DNA of 64,000 nt. Source: Laguncularia racemosa (lineage: Eukaryota; Streptophyta; Magnoliopsida; Myrtales; Combretaceae). Position numbers and translations under genes: made by a program. The notes below the pieces were generated by a model. It was not told where the DNA came from, made no database searches, and worked only from the letters and a program-made list of their open reading frames with translations. Location of the stretch: contig JBBMOL010000023.1 in assembly GCA_037954665.1 (NCBI GenBank), positions 4,154,001-4,218,000 of the forward strand, written 5' to 3'. Shown piece after piece: positions 27,301-38,999 of this stretch (positions are counted from its first letter, which is position 1; every line of letters begins with the position of its first letter).

Positions 27301-28829
27301 AGGGTAATGCAATTTAAAATCTCTCTCTCTCTTTCCATTTTCCAAAGTAAAATTCATTAATTAATAATTTAGCAGAGTAGCATGGGGGCATTTTTATCTA
27401 TGTGTTCTGCAATATCCATGTGTATGTCAAGATTTTATAAGGAGTCTAATATCTTTTCTTTTCCGGCATTAGTGAAATGTATACCTATAATATATGTTGG
27501 AAGGAAATTCACACATGAACATGCTCGAGGTAATTTATATTCATATTGGTGATTTCACCATCACCTCTGAGATGACTAATCTTTGCTGTTAAGAGAAATT
27601 TTGTTCAAGTAGGTAAGTGTTCAGTATTTCTACTCTCATTTTTGGGTGAAATGGATTTGCAATGGTGGTGAGTACGTTGGTGTCATGTAGATGCAGGTTC
27701 CATCCTATAGTCTATACAAGATTTATATAGATATATGTGGCGGAATACTCTTCGCTTGTCTCCTGAATATGTTGTGCAGTCAGTAAACACTAAAGCTGTT
27801 TATTTTTGTTGGAGAAAGGTTTATTTGTTTATTTTTGGCCAAATGTTGGAGGCAGGTTATATTTAAACTAGAATTTGACTTCCTGGATTTGAGATATAAT
27901 TGTGCAAATATCAATTTAAGCTCTGCATTCCATTCAATATTCATGAGCCACCATCTTTCTTAATATACACAGATGAAGCTAAGAAAATAGAGATAAGGCA
28001 GGCAGTAGTAGCAAATAGTAGGTGGTGACAGTATGCAATAAGGCATAAGGAGTTGTAGCGAGCAGTAACAGAAGAATAAAAACAAAATTGTTGGCAGTGG
28101 AAATAATGGTTGGGGCATTAGGTTTTCCTGGAATAAGAGTTTAATGGCTCTATTACGTGTTAAATCTAAATAAAAGAAAGTATAGGGCAATCTGCTTTCT
28201 GTATTAGTTTTATGGATCATCCTTATCTTTACATGGAGAGCATAGTATACATATGAAAATCCTCAAAGTTACAGTTAATGAAGGGAGATCCACTTTCAGA
28301 TTTTAAGGATAACGAAGATAATCTAGTCATTTCATTAAGGTATTCTTAATAATCTAACACGACTTAATGTTATGTTTGGTATACCGGAATGGAAGTGCAA
28401 TTCTGGGTTCCATTTTGTATCCAATGGATGCTTATTAAGAAGCTGGAGTTACGATTCCTGGAAATTGCCGATTCTGACTTAATTGTTATATAATTACAAA
28501 AATAGGCCTTCTATCTCTACAATAACGCCAAATAGATTCAACCATATCTTATCTTTAACCGTGAAAAAAAAAAAGAAGATAGAGATTTACAGTGAATTTA
28601 TGCCCCACAACAAATAGAATCCTAGTCAAAGAAAGAAATGCTATTTATATGTAAACTGATATCAATGACACACATTCTGATACATAATGCACTGTAAATT
28701 ACGTCACATTCTGATACATATCATTGGCATACATATTAAGAACATATATATGTTGTATATGAAATTGATTATATGTTTGTTATATATAGACACTATATAT
28801 GCTATATGTATAACATTTGTACATGTGTA

Positions 28830-28865
<36 letters not shown>

Positions 28866-31800
28866 TTATGTTCTCTATATATAATTTATATATTTGTAAC
28901 AGAAGTGTGGATTATGTGTACATGATATGTATGTATATATATAATATATGTATATTGATTACATATATATGACCAATTGTACATATATATGTCATCTAGA
29001 TAACATTCTTATATATTGTTATGTATGAATACAACAAATATATATAACATATGTATGTGGATCATATGTTTGGCGTCATGTATAAATATATATGTATATA
29101 TTTAAAAACATATAAATTGTATATTTGTAATATATGTTATATATAATATAACAAATGTATATGGAATATATCTTATATATAATGTTATGCTATAATTTAT
29201 ATGTTTAATATAAATATTATATATATGCACATGTATACAAAGTGTGTATATATATGTGTGTGTGTGCGTGTGTGCATGTGTGTGTGTGTAACATTTTTGC
29301 ATGTACAAAGTATTTTATGGTGCATGTGTGTGTGTGTGTGTTTATATATATATAATGTACACACACATAGTTATCTATATATAAATGTGTTCAACTTAAG
29401 GCCATTTTTGTCAAACACTAGTATATGTACATTCCATTTCATTCCAAAGATGACACAACCAAACATAATGATGGAAGTTTCCAAACATAGGAATGGATTA
29501 GTTATTCCATTGCTGATTTCATTTCATTCCATTACAGATCATTTTTGTATACTAAACATAATATAAATGCCTAAGTTGAATATTCTGCTCCCTTTCAGGT
29601 TAGTAGATACAGCAGTGAAAACATCTCGCAGTGGCTACCTACAAAGATGTCTCATAAAAAATCTTGAGTCTCTAAAAGTTTGTTATGATCATACTGTTCG
29701 AGACAGTGATGGTTCAATCGTGCAGTTTTGTTATGGTGAAGATGGTATTGATGTCCATAAAACAAGTTTTGTGGCGAAATTTGATGCACTGTCAGCAGTA
29801 AGTACATTATCCTGGTTTTTTGTGACTTAATATTCTTTTCTGAACTTTTTAACTTTACCTGCATATGCTATTGTCAGAATCACGAGATCATGAAAGAAAA
29901 GTATTTCAGTGAGCTTCAGAAGGGTAATGACTATATAAAAGATCTGCCTGAGTCTCTTAAGGATAAAGCAAATAAATTCATGAGGGATAAATACAGGCGA
30001 AGTCTGATATTGCCGAGAAAGGACTCTTTCAAGAAAGAGGACTTCTTTAAAATAGTGGAGCACAAATATTTCTCCAGTCTAGCACAGCCTGGCGAACCAG
30101 TGGGTGTAATAGCTGCTCAGTCTGTTGGAGAGCCATCAACTCAGATGACGTATGGATTGTCTTTTCTATGAATTCTTTTAGTAGGGATTATCTGAATTAT
30201 CTCAAAGTCTTCCATTTTCCTTTTAAATTGAGTCTGCAGCATGGCAGGGGTGATAATACACACTTCTAACAACTATTGTCTTGTCCTTGTCCTCCTCTTT
30301 CTTTCTAAGATTTGACTGAAAATATGTATGCTAGTCAGTATTTTTCTCCTTTATACTAAACGCTTTTCTGTTAGGAACAACTTTGTACGTTGGATCCATA
30401 TATTGTAAGAGGTTAAGTTATAACTGATATGCTGTTTGTTTCATTATATATTTTGTGGCAGATTGCTCAGTGTTCTTTCATTTGGTCTTAAGCATGCACC
30501 TTGTTTCTTCTTGAATCTTTTTTTTCCTTGTTCTCTGAGTGGGTTGAATTGTGTTGTGTATTTCACAGATTGAACACTTTTCACCATGCTGGTAGAGGAG
30601 AGATGAATGTAACACTTGGAATTCCACGTCTACAAGAGATATTGATGACTGCATCAATTGAGATAAAGACTCCATTTATGACCTGCCCCTTGAGAAAGAA
30701 TAGATCAAAGTAAGCTGCTTATCCATGTTTGTGCATTCTCCATGTTGCTGTTCTCGTGGTGCTCATTAGCTGGATCTTTATATATGTCATGATAACTATG
30801 CATTGCATTCTGTAATTCTGTATCCATGGCCATTAGTATCAAAATGTTGCCAGCTCATATAATTGATCCTTTGAGCTAAAGTAAATCTTATTTAGCCAAG
30901 AAAATATTTAGCCTTTCGATATAGGTATATTGTAGGAAAAACTAGCATGCTGAATTCATAAATACATTTGATATCTGAATTATTCACTCTCTGCTGAAAT
31001 TTAGCACCTGGGAGATACTTCTCTGCTTGTTTCTTATGCCAGTTGTATTAATTTCTCTTTTCAAAAGTGTCTTGTGTAGACATTACAATAAAATTAACAT
31101 ATAGCTATATTTTGTTTTTTCTTTGAAAGTTTGAGCTGCCAAGAAGTAGACCTGGTTCTTTCTATTAGACAATCTCTTTACATTTCCTTTTTTTTTTATA
31201 TCCCAAAAACATAACAGTGAGGATATGACAGGTAGTGGTCTGTGTGACTATTAGAATACATTGACTAGAACTATGGAAAAAAAGAACAAGGTTGAAAATT
31301 TTGAATGGCATGAGCTCAAGTATAATTTGGCCAAAGGAAAAAAAAAAAAAAAAAGCTCAGGTATCATGATATTTGTTAGAGTGAGCTCAAAACTCAATTT
31401 TGATGCTATGATCTACTATCTCTGGAAGGAGAGAAATGAGTGAAGAATAGGGTCCTAAGGAGGTCCTATCTCAACACCATCTGTGATTGCTCACAATCAA
31501 CCTCTCTGTCTTTTATTTTGATTTCTAGAATTCTGTAATATAAAATCTGATGCTGTTGCACCAACTGATTTTTGTGTGTGTGGTTTGTTTTCCTCGAGCA
31601 CAAAGTTTTCCGCAGTCTTTATTTTGATAAGTTCCTGAGGTATTTTTTTGGGTAATTTCTGTAATTTCATTGATATAAAAGATTTAGAAAAGAGTCTAGT
31701 CTACTGTACAAAAAAAAACGGTGGACTATAAAGGACACTAATACCAAGTGCTGATATTTGCAATAAAGCAAAGTGCTAGCACTCATATCAAAACTTTTTT

Positions 31801-34800
31801 GGGGTAAGAAGTGCACAAACCAAAACTACACCAACCAATAAAGCTTTTTTTAGGCAAGTCACCAAACAATAACATTTCCATACATTAGTGTTAAAGAACC
31901 AACAAAAATCTCTTGAACTTCCCTTAAATCAAGATCAGAGTATTACATATTAAAAAAAAAGGGTCTAGCATGGCAAGAACATTTTTAGATACATTGAAGA
32001 TTCTTGGAGTCCAAGCCATCTGGCATTCCTCTCTTGCCTACACAACAACTTCACACTTTCTTGTTCACTGAATTAAGCAAGAATAAGGACTTTGGAAGAA
32101 GCTGTGGTGCAATTTAATTTGCCCCCATCTTTACTCTAAATAGCTCTAGCAAACTCTCATTTGAAGGAGAGGTGATCATGTGATTCCTGATAATGTTGAT
32201 AAAAAGTAGCATCCATCTGGTCTGGATTTACAATATTATAACAAGTGCCTAGAGTATAGAGTATTTGTTGAAACATGTGCCAAAGTACAAAAGCATGTTG
32301 TGGCACTCATCCCTTGTGCTAAATAAAACAACTCCAAGGAGTTGTAGGGCCAGATTGATGACCCAAAATGTAGGCTTCCTTGATTTTAAGTGTCTATTTG
32401 GTTGCTTCCTCCATACTAGACAGTCATGAACTTTCAACAAAGGCTTCAATTGGGGGGCAAGACGACCACTTCTCTTGATTCAGGGAACACAATATTGTTT
32501 TCTTGGGCCATCAATGATTCATGAATACTTCTTTCACCAATCCAGGTGCATTCACTATAACCAAGTGAAATAGACTTCCCATAATTGATCTCCCAACCTA
32601 GAGCCGCTTTGCCTTCTCTCTTGAATGTAAAATTTTTCTCTAAACCCAAGAAGCATCAGTAGGCTTGCTACAAGTTCTACCCTTTAGTAATTCACTTCTA
32701 ACCTAACTCAACCAGAGTCCTCTGTCCCCAAAGGTTTTAGGATGTTTTATTTAGGCAACGGAGTCCCACCTAACCACGCCAATTTTGCTAAGTCTCCCTT
32801 CACATTAGGGTTTGCAAACATCTTCCTAAAAAACTTTGGCCCTGCCTTGTCCTCCTCACTCCCATTCCAAAGGAATCTGTTCATTTTTGCTTTAATTTCT
32901 GTTAAAACATTCTTAAGCAACACAAAAATTGTAGACAATTACACTTGGAGTGAAAATAGTATACTTTATATTAATTGAAGTCTACTTGTATAAGACAAAA
33001 AACTTGCTAGTCTAATGGCCAATACGAGAGTTGATTCTGTTGATCATGTCAAATCAAGTCATCTTAAACGGTTTAGAAGCAATAAGGTAATTCCAAGTAT
33101 CTTGTAGGGAGATTGCCTAAGGAGAAACCTAAAAGATCAAGATTTGGCTTTGAATTTGAGGTGAAACCCCACTGGGAAGCACTTGATCTTCTAGTTGTTC
33201 GCTTATAAGCTTGATAATAACTCAAATTCCCGTGGTGCTTCTTCCTTAACAAAAGCTATTGGTTCCAACTCCCATTTTACAAAGATTAAAAGATTATCAA
33301 CAGGTAATTTGCACAACTCTTGACAAAATGGTGCTTTGGGGACTTACAACTCAAAATAGTTGTGAATTTTTTATGTAGTAGGGAAGAGGAGTCACATTGC
33401 CATCCCTTTCTCAAGTCCTCTTTTAGTCGTGAGATTTGGAAGAAGTTAGAAGAAGAGTTGTCAAAAGCATCCTTGTACCCATCTCAAGCTTTGTATATCC
33501 AAAATCTTTTCTATTCTTTGGGACCTAGGCTGTCATCTTATTGAAAATTGGTTACTGGTTTTGTAATGTATTATGTATAGAAAGAGAAAATGAAAAGAGA
33601 CTTGGGTTGAGTGTCAAAACAACTACGGATGTAACCTGCATTGTTCTCTTTTGTTTAGCTAATAGATTTAGCTCTCCTTGATTGTTTAGCCAAGTTCTCA
33701 ACATTGGTACCTTTTTGTTTTAGCTAGTAATAAGTTCAAGATCGTAGGTCTTGTTGGGAGTTTTCTTTCTTTGTACTTTGGCTGTTTTGTTCTCTCTTCT
33801 ATAATGGATATAGAAAATCTAACATTTCATTTGAGAAAAAAGATGGGTAATCTAATATCCATGGCTTTGTCTTTTGATAAACAAGAAAGAATTTCCATGA
33901 CCAAAACAAAAAGATAAGGAGATAGAGGATCTCCTTGCCTAAGATCCCTTGAGGTTAGGGAACAAATAATTAGTTTACCATTAAGAATTATAGAGAATCT
34001 AGGTGAGGTAACACATTGAATAATCTAATTAATATGGGCTAGTGGGAGTTGAAGGCAAATAACACTTGAAGTACAAAATTTTAATCGACTATCTCATAGG
34101 CCTCCCTGATTCCAACTTAAATTGTAGATCTAGGAGTTGTAGACCAACCCTTCACTAACTCTTGTGCAACCAAAATGTTGTCCATAATGTAGTAACCATT
34201 GTCCTTTAGTACAGCTGCATCCTAGGAGGTCACTCATTTTGAGAGTACTATTGTCTTAGCACACTTAACCCTAGATCTCCAATGAAATCTAGGCTATTAT
34301 ATTGAAAGATGCCTCCATGACGAGAGTTTTGTCATGCTATATCTAAGGATATTACAATCTTTCCACTTACAAAATTGACGTTCTCATTGGTTTTGTTATA
34401 CTTGTGTAGAAGCACACTAGCACGTGAAGGACTCTAGAGGTGCTTCCTTACAAGTTCAAGAGATATCCCCATAGTTTAGTACTTTGCCTTGTATGGGACT
34501 TAGCTTGCCTCTTTCGGCTGGTGATTTGCTTTGATACTACTTGTAATGACTAAAACCTATCTCATCGAGGTATTGTTCACTTTGGCATAATGTGCCTTAC
34601 GATTTTGTCCCTTGGTGCAGTTGCTTCTCAAGTGATCACCTAGCTCTCTTTCCATGCACTAACTCTAGGTTGTCATTAAAAGGAGTCTCGATGATTAGAT
34701 TTCCATCACCTTCTATTTAAGAGATACCACACACAATACATCGACCCTTATGAACATGGTTTGTTCCTTAGCCTACTAGAGTAGGAAGACAGGTGCCAAC

Positions 34801-37800
34801 TGATCAGCAAGAATTTCAGAAATACAATTGTAAGTGTGCTGCAGCAAGAAAATAGGCCTAAACTCAGCCAAAGAGGAGAGGTTTGCACACTTTGGAGAAA
34901 GAGTAATGGTAATGCAATTTAAGCTTTTCACGAGTTTACCTGCCAAAAACAAATCTTGGATAGCAAGAGTTACCTCATTCCCAACAATTTCTCAACACCC
35001 CTCAAGGTTTACATTGAAACCTTCTTACCCAAAAAAAATTTACATTGAAACCATTAGGGCCAGGGGTATTGTCAAGTGCCATAGGAAACAAAGTATCTTT
35101 TACTTCTTCAGCCATGGAGCCTTAGTTAGAGATCCCAAATCCTCCAAGTTCAATCATCTACATAAAGTATAATTATGTTTATTCAAGCAATCCACAGCTC
35201 CCTTTGTTTTGCCCTGTTTCTTCTTAAAGAAATCAACCAAGACTTATTTTAACTCCTCTGGGTTTGTTACCAAGGAAAAATCAGAGGTCGACATAGATTT
35301 GATAGAATTTTGATTCTCACATTGTTTCAAAGCTCTAAACAAGGAGGAGTTCCTATTTCCTATTGCAAGACATAAAAGTTCTTATGGTTCCATGCTGTTT
35401 GTTAGTGATTTTGCCAATTGAAAGACTAACTCTAGCTTGTACTTTGCTTTTGCAAATGTTGGATGATGGAATACTTGCCAAAAGCATATTAATGAAAGAG
35501 GATGCACATCTAAATCAGGATAGCTTTTCTTGATATGAGCATTTGATAGTTATATTAGCATTGCATGCACTTAATGTGCTTTCATCTGAGCACTATATGT
35601 AGGTCAAAATGCTGTAGTAAACTTTCTCTTCTGGTTCAAGATTTTTACTGCATATACTCACGTGGAAGTTATTTGGGTGTGGATGTTTTAGTCACGTTGG
35701 CTTTACAAATATCCCAGTGATTATCATGCATTGGCAATCTTCCATGAAGAGTCAATTATTTGAATGTCTAATTATCAAAGAAAATGTTCATGTGTATTAC
35801 ATGCTGTTTAGCAGAAAGAGGGGTGATCCTTGGTCATTATAAGACAATTACTTATTTGCAAATCTTGTATGGGGCTAATATTTTTCAATTTACATCTTGT
35901 GGAAAACCCTTTTTGCTCCGCTAAGCCCTTTGTGTGTGTATCTATGAATAGAATCATGCCTACCCTTGAAATTCCTTCCACATGAAATTCTCTCTCTGCT
36001 AATTTACATGTTATTGCATCACTTGCAGGGATGATGCTGTTCGTCTATCTGAGAAGTTAAAGAAGATTACAGTAGCTGAATTGATTGATAGTATGGAAGT
36101 AGTTGTTGTTCCATTTATGATCCAGAATAATGAGGTCTGCAACATATATCAGCTTAAAATCAAGCTTAACAAGTGTAAGTTTTGTTCTGTGAAACATTGC
36201 GAAGAGGTTCTTGAAGTGAAATACTTGAGAGAATTGGAAGATGCCATTCAAAACCATATGCTTTTGCTCTCCAAGATAAGTGGCATAAAGAATTTTGTAG
36301 GGGACTCAAAAGGAAAGGCATCGGAGGATGCAGATGATGATGGTTCTGGGGGTGCATCAAAGCAAGCTGATGAAAGCAATGTAGAGAATGATGCTGATGA
36401 TGAGGATTGGGGTGACATGGATGATCTGGGTCTTGATGGGCAGAAGCATAAGAAGCAGGTGGCAGATGAAGTGGATTATGAAGATGGCTCTGAAGAGGAG
36501 CAGAAGGAAGCTGACCCAACATCTGGTTCTGAAAGTGAAGTTGAGCATACTGACAATGAAGATCTTGGTAAAGATATTGCGGTCGGTGTTATTGATAGCC
36601 AAGATGACGTCTCTAATTTGACAACAGAAAGGGAAAGTTTCCCAGAAATAAAAAAGAGTAAGAAAAGGACGAAATCTGAAGACAATAAACAGAAAAAGAG
36701 AGAAAGGGCAATAAAAAGTTTTGATAGAGCAATTTTTGTGAAAGCAGAAGGTTTGGATTTTGAAGTCCACTTCAGATTTACTAATGAGCCTCATATTTTA
36801 CTGGCTCAGGTACTTTTTGACTTGAATACCACTGATTCGTTTCCCTGATCTACATTTTTCATGGGCATGGTTGTCTTTCCTCGCAATCATTTCTGGTTGA
36901 CAACAAATTTGTCTTTTTTTTTTTTGTTCCTTTGTAGTAATTTCTCTTTACCTATATTATGCTTTTATTTCAAAACTTTAACCATCAAAACAAAAGTGAA
37001 AATCCAGATAAGGATTTATTTGTTTTCTTCTTATGAACAGGATCCTTGGATTTCATCACTTCTGGAAATTGCATGCTTTCCTGCTTTCAAGCATACTTTT
37101 TCTTATCTCAAGTGCATGCATTGTTTTGCCATTGCTTTTACGAATTTCTCTACATAGCTATTCTCTTGTTTGACCGTGCTTATTTGAAGACCATTGAAAT
37201 TACTATCCATTTCTCTTTGTGCTAATTTTCGTTTGCTTTTTGATTGTGTAGCTTGCTCAAAAAGTGGCCAATAAAGTGTATCTCAGGAGCTCCGGTAAGA
37301 TTGATGCATGCCAAGTTATCACTTGCAAAGAGAGTCAGGTGATATACTATGGAGAAGATCCCAAAAGGAGAGAAGATATTGGGGCTCACAAAGAGGCAAT
37401 TCCTGCTTTGCAGACAAGTGGAATAGATTTTAATGCTTTCTGGCAATTGCAAGATGCATTGGATATTAGATACATTTATACAAATAACATCCACACTATG
37501 CTGAACAAGTATGGGGTTGAAGCTGCCCGAGAGACTATCATGAGGGAGGTGCAGAACGTTTTTTGTTCATATGGGATATCTGTTGATATCCGCCATCTCA
37601 CATTAATTGCTGACTTTATGACCCATACTGGTAGTTATCGTTCGATGAGCAGGGTTGGGGGCATAGCTGATTCAATATCACCATTTGGTAAGATGTCTTT
37701 TGAGACTGCTTCGAAATTTATAGTGGAAGCAGCATATCATGGGGAGGTGGACTACTTGGAGACTCCATCAGCTAGGATTTGTCTTGGTTTGCCAGTGAAG

Positions 37801-37845
37801 ATGGGTACTGGTTCTTTTGATATATTGCAAAAAATTAATGTATGA
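9320..37845 (+). CDS. NRPA1: DNA-directed RNA polymerase I largest subunit, 21 exons
   Basis: Catalytic largest subunit of nucleolar RNA polymerase I, which transcribes 45S rDNA. Coding exons: 9320-9337, 9498-9667, 10077-10236, 10435-10731, 11804-12091, 12345-12515, 16463-16625, 20758-20948, 21982-22245, 23513-23601, 23695-23842, 24003-24215, 24418-24789, 24981-25125, 25532-25740, 27101-27303, 29599-29797, 29878-30149, 30569-30709, 36029-36809, 37252-37845. All introns are GT-AG, phases agree, and the sum is 5,088 bases (1,695 residues plus stop), close to the usual plant length. Visible landmarks: clamp zinc-binding motif CKICGLAGRSCPGHCGH (exons 2-3), a second Cys pair in exon 4, GKRVNYACRSVISPDP (exon 8), the catalytic NADFDGDE loop (exon 11), the bridge-helix/trigger-loop segment AGREGLVDTAVKTSRSGY (exons 16-17), an acidic Pol I-type insertion in exon 20, and the conserved C-terminus LGLPVKMGTGSFD. 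Exon 1 codes for only six residues, so it is the least certain exon. No frameshift or premature stop was seen; the gene looks functional. Confidence 0.95.
12516..16462 (-). mobile_element. LINE remnants (minus strand) in NRPA1 intron 6
   Basis: Roughly 13370-16250 of this intron holds L1-type LINE remains, antisense to the gene. At 13538-13900 the minus strand codes for a zinc-binding reverse-transcriptase tail (HSFFECPFSKKAW, then TLYFHWRERNE). A second 3'-end-like stretch with 'gagtctactgtacaaa' occurs near 14520 and resembles one in intron 19, so two fragments may be stacked. The 15264-15900 part has short ORF1-like pieces, weakly supported. Stops are frequent. The stretches 12516-13360 and 16250-16462 show nothing recognisable. 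Confidence 0.65.
16991..17326 (+). repeat. Tandem duplication, 168-bp unit, two copies, NRPA1 intron 7
   Basis: The sequence starting 'aattatcttgtctgaatggc' at 16991 is repeated at 17159 with only a few differences (for example 'ttaggtaagg' against 'ttaagcaagg', and one indel). The near identity suggests a fairly recent local duplication within the intron. It contains no coding sequence. Confidence 0.9.
17861..17983 (+). repeat. 41-bp minisatellite, about three units, NRPA1 intron 7
   Basis: Units begin at 17861 (gaacattccctgggcacat), 17902 (gaacgttccttgggcacat) and 17943 (gaatctccctagggtat), an exact 41-base spacing with increasing divergence. This looks like an internal repeat of a decayed LTR element, but the parent element was not identified. 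Confidence 0.75.
18833..20530 (-). mobile_element. LINE reverse-transcriptase tail flanked by about 130-bp direct repeats, NRPA1 intron 7
   Basis: A 153-codon open stretch on the minus strand (19515-19976) carries the plant L1 C-terminal signature: FKWEVGNKNSISLWYDDWHP, then FTIKEAYGCL and the start of the zinc-binding RVT domain, which continues with stops to about 19150. It is antisense to NRPA1. Similar sequences at 18833-18965 and 20398-20530 (shared 'ggtcaatatagagaatatt'-like core) flank it in the same orientation. They may be LTR pieces of another element that the LINE fragment entered, or an older duplication. No intact ORF2 remains. Confidence 0.75.
23937..23967 (+). repeat. Poly-T/poly-G junction (T16-G15), NRPA1 intron 11
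   Basis: Sixteen T followed directly by fifteen G, ending 35 bases before the exon 12 acceptor. The T run could act as part of the polypyrimidine tract. A G run of this length can form G-quadruplexes and is prone to length errors in sequencing. Confidence 0.9.
26100..26640 (+). mobile_element. Solo-LTR-like relic in NRPA1 intron 15
   Basis: The stretch around 26450-26600 (attagagatcatggagttct and neighbours) closely matches the LTR-like segment at about 61070-61215 (aagagatcattgagttctct) and, more weakly, 54660-54860. No internal retrotransposon sequence lies next to it, so it is best read as a solo LTR or fragment of the same family. Borders are not defined. The rest of intron 15 (25741-27100) shows nothing else. 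Confidence 0.55.
28370..29561. mobile_element. Putative DNA transposon/MITE with AT/GT microsatellite core, NRPA1 intron 16
   Basis: The left end 'ttatgtttggtatac' (28370-28384) and the right end 'gtatactaaacataa' (29547-29561) are inverted repeats of 15 bases with one mismatch. GGAATGGA-like motifs occur inside both ends. The interior is mostly (TA)n and (TG)n repeats (e.g. 28830-28862 and 29251-29345). No clear target-site duplication was seen. ORFs in the GT-rich part are artefacts of the repeat. Confidence 0.5.
31620..35260 (-). mobile_element. LINE (L1-type) remnant in NRPA1 intron 19
   Basis: The minus strand shows, in the right order and in broken frames, parts of a plant L1 reverse transcriptase: the region before FRPI (35250-34830), the block DNILVAQELVKG (about 34150-34190), the palm motif LRQGDPLSPYLFVLVME (about 33890-33950), the post-RT segment with MNRFLWNGSEE (32747-32938), and an RVT zinc-binding tail (32000-32650). 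The 3' end, with 'atcaatgaaattacagaaatt' on the minus strand, is near 31650. Frameshifts and stops are numerous. The element is antisense to NRPA1 and is split by a younger insertion at about 34206-34795. Confidence 0.8.
34206..34795 (-). mobile_element. LTR-type insertion with 5S-rRNA-like segment, nested in the intron-19 LINE
   Basis: This block interrupts LINE reverse-transcriptase coding between ADQL (near 34800) and DNILVAQEL (near 34190). On the minus strand, an LTR ending CATTACA (border at 34542) is followed by a primer-binding-site-like 'gtagtatcaaagc' (34540-34528), close to the TGGTATCAGAGC priming site for initiator tRNA-Met. At 34219-34290 the minus strand resembles plant 5S rRNA around box A to box C (gttaagtgtgct ... 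gagtgacctcct); by eye about 36 of 50 ungapped positions agree with a remembered plant 5S. A Cassandra-type TRIM is the best guess, but the second LTR was not found. Confidence 0.5.
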
Positions 37846-38664
37846 CATGGGTATTCGAAAGTGTAGGTGTAGATGTAGGTTGACGATGTCAAGAGTGCAG
37901 TCAACCTGTATTACAATTTTGGAACGAAAGGTGAAAAGATATACTTATATGCTTGATGGCAATGTCTTTGCAATGCCGTTGAGAAGAATCGTGTATAGTA
38001 AGTCATATTTCTGATTTATTTGTAGGGATTATTTATAGAAGCGATATATGTATACTTTAGATGATCGTTAAAGAGTGTTTTCATTGTTTATTTATTTATT
38101 ATCTACTGGACCGTGTTAGCAATGCAGCATGATGAGAAGATATCAGGTCTGGTTCATTACAACGTTATTGTCATGGTCGATCCTTGTTCGTGGACCTCCA
38201 ATGCCATGGATGTTTCTTGTTTTATTTTTCACTGTCACTTACCCTTAAGATCAGTTCTTCTGGTTCAACCCCTGAGAAGATGACTCCTGAAACATATGCA
38301 GGGCAAAGCATTTGCTGTTGTTTATTTTCCTTGTTTTTCTTTCGAAAGTTTAATCGAGCTTGTGATGTTAGAATAAGGTCTTCAAAAACCTTTATTGTTC
38401 TCGTTGTGCACTGTTGCATCGATTTCATAGGAATACAACATGTACCGGGAAACAGTGAACGAAAATATATTTACCCAACGATAAAGTTCTTTATTTAAGT
38501 GCAGTGACTTAACAAGAAGCAATACAGCAATAGCAAACCATTTAAATAAGCAATGGCTTTTAGTCACAAAATGAACGGCAAACATACCCTAATTCTCACA
38601 CAACAAATATGCAGCAAGCATAGAATGGCATGGCAGCGCGGAGGAACATTGTGTGAGTGGAAGT

Positions 38665-38856
38665 TCACATGAGCTCCAATATGAGAGTACCAAGACAGAT
38701 GGCCAAACTTGTGCAAGGTACAACACTGGAGATGCCATATCCGGTGTCCATGGCAGGTAATGGAGCAATGCTGGAATCCTGCGCCATGGCTCCAGACATG
38801 CATATTATTACCAGGAACATGAACACCTGGAAAACCAAGTTCACAAGACTTGCCAT
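38665..38856 (-). CDS. Small arabinogalactan-type (AGP-like) secreted peptide
   Basis: A 63-residue ORF. Residues 1-26 form a hydrophobic signal peptide ending AMA; a short Pro/Ala/Ser segment follows (DSSIAPLPAMDTG); residues 39-63 form a hydrophobic tail. This is the layout of plant AG-peptides, whose tail is replaced by a GPI anchor and whose prolines are hydroxylated and glycosylated. The Ala-Pro content is low for an AGP, so it may be one of the related short plasma-membrane peptides. Upstream on this strand a TATA-like 'ctttaaat' lies near 38955, followed by a pyrimidine-rich leader. It is convergent with NRPA1, with about 820 bases between the stop codons. Confidence 0.65.
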   Translation of the reverse strand: MASLVNLVFQVFMFLVIICMSGAMAQDSSIAPLPAMDTGYGISSVVPCTSLAICLGTLILELM

Positions 38857-38999
38857 TTCTTTTGTGACAGGTAAAATGTTTATGAGAGATTGGAGTGTGT
38901 AATGAGCTGCTCAGTCTGTGTTTATGGAAGAAGGAAAAAAGAAATAAGGCTGAATTTAAAGAGGCATGTTTGGTGTGAAGCGTAAGGGTGTGCAATATA

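Noticed and set aside
29102..29566. ORFs across the TG and TA repeats of intron 16
   Set aside because: Repetitive TH/CV translations arise from microsatellites and are not genes.
36166..36794. ORFs of 118 and 145 codons on the minus strand opposite NRPA1 exon 20
   Set aside because: They are shadows of the acidic-rich coding exon (His/Pro-rich and Phe/Ile-rich mirror translations), with no independent features.
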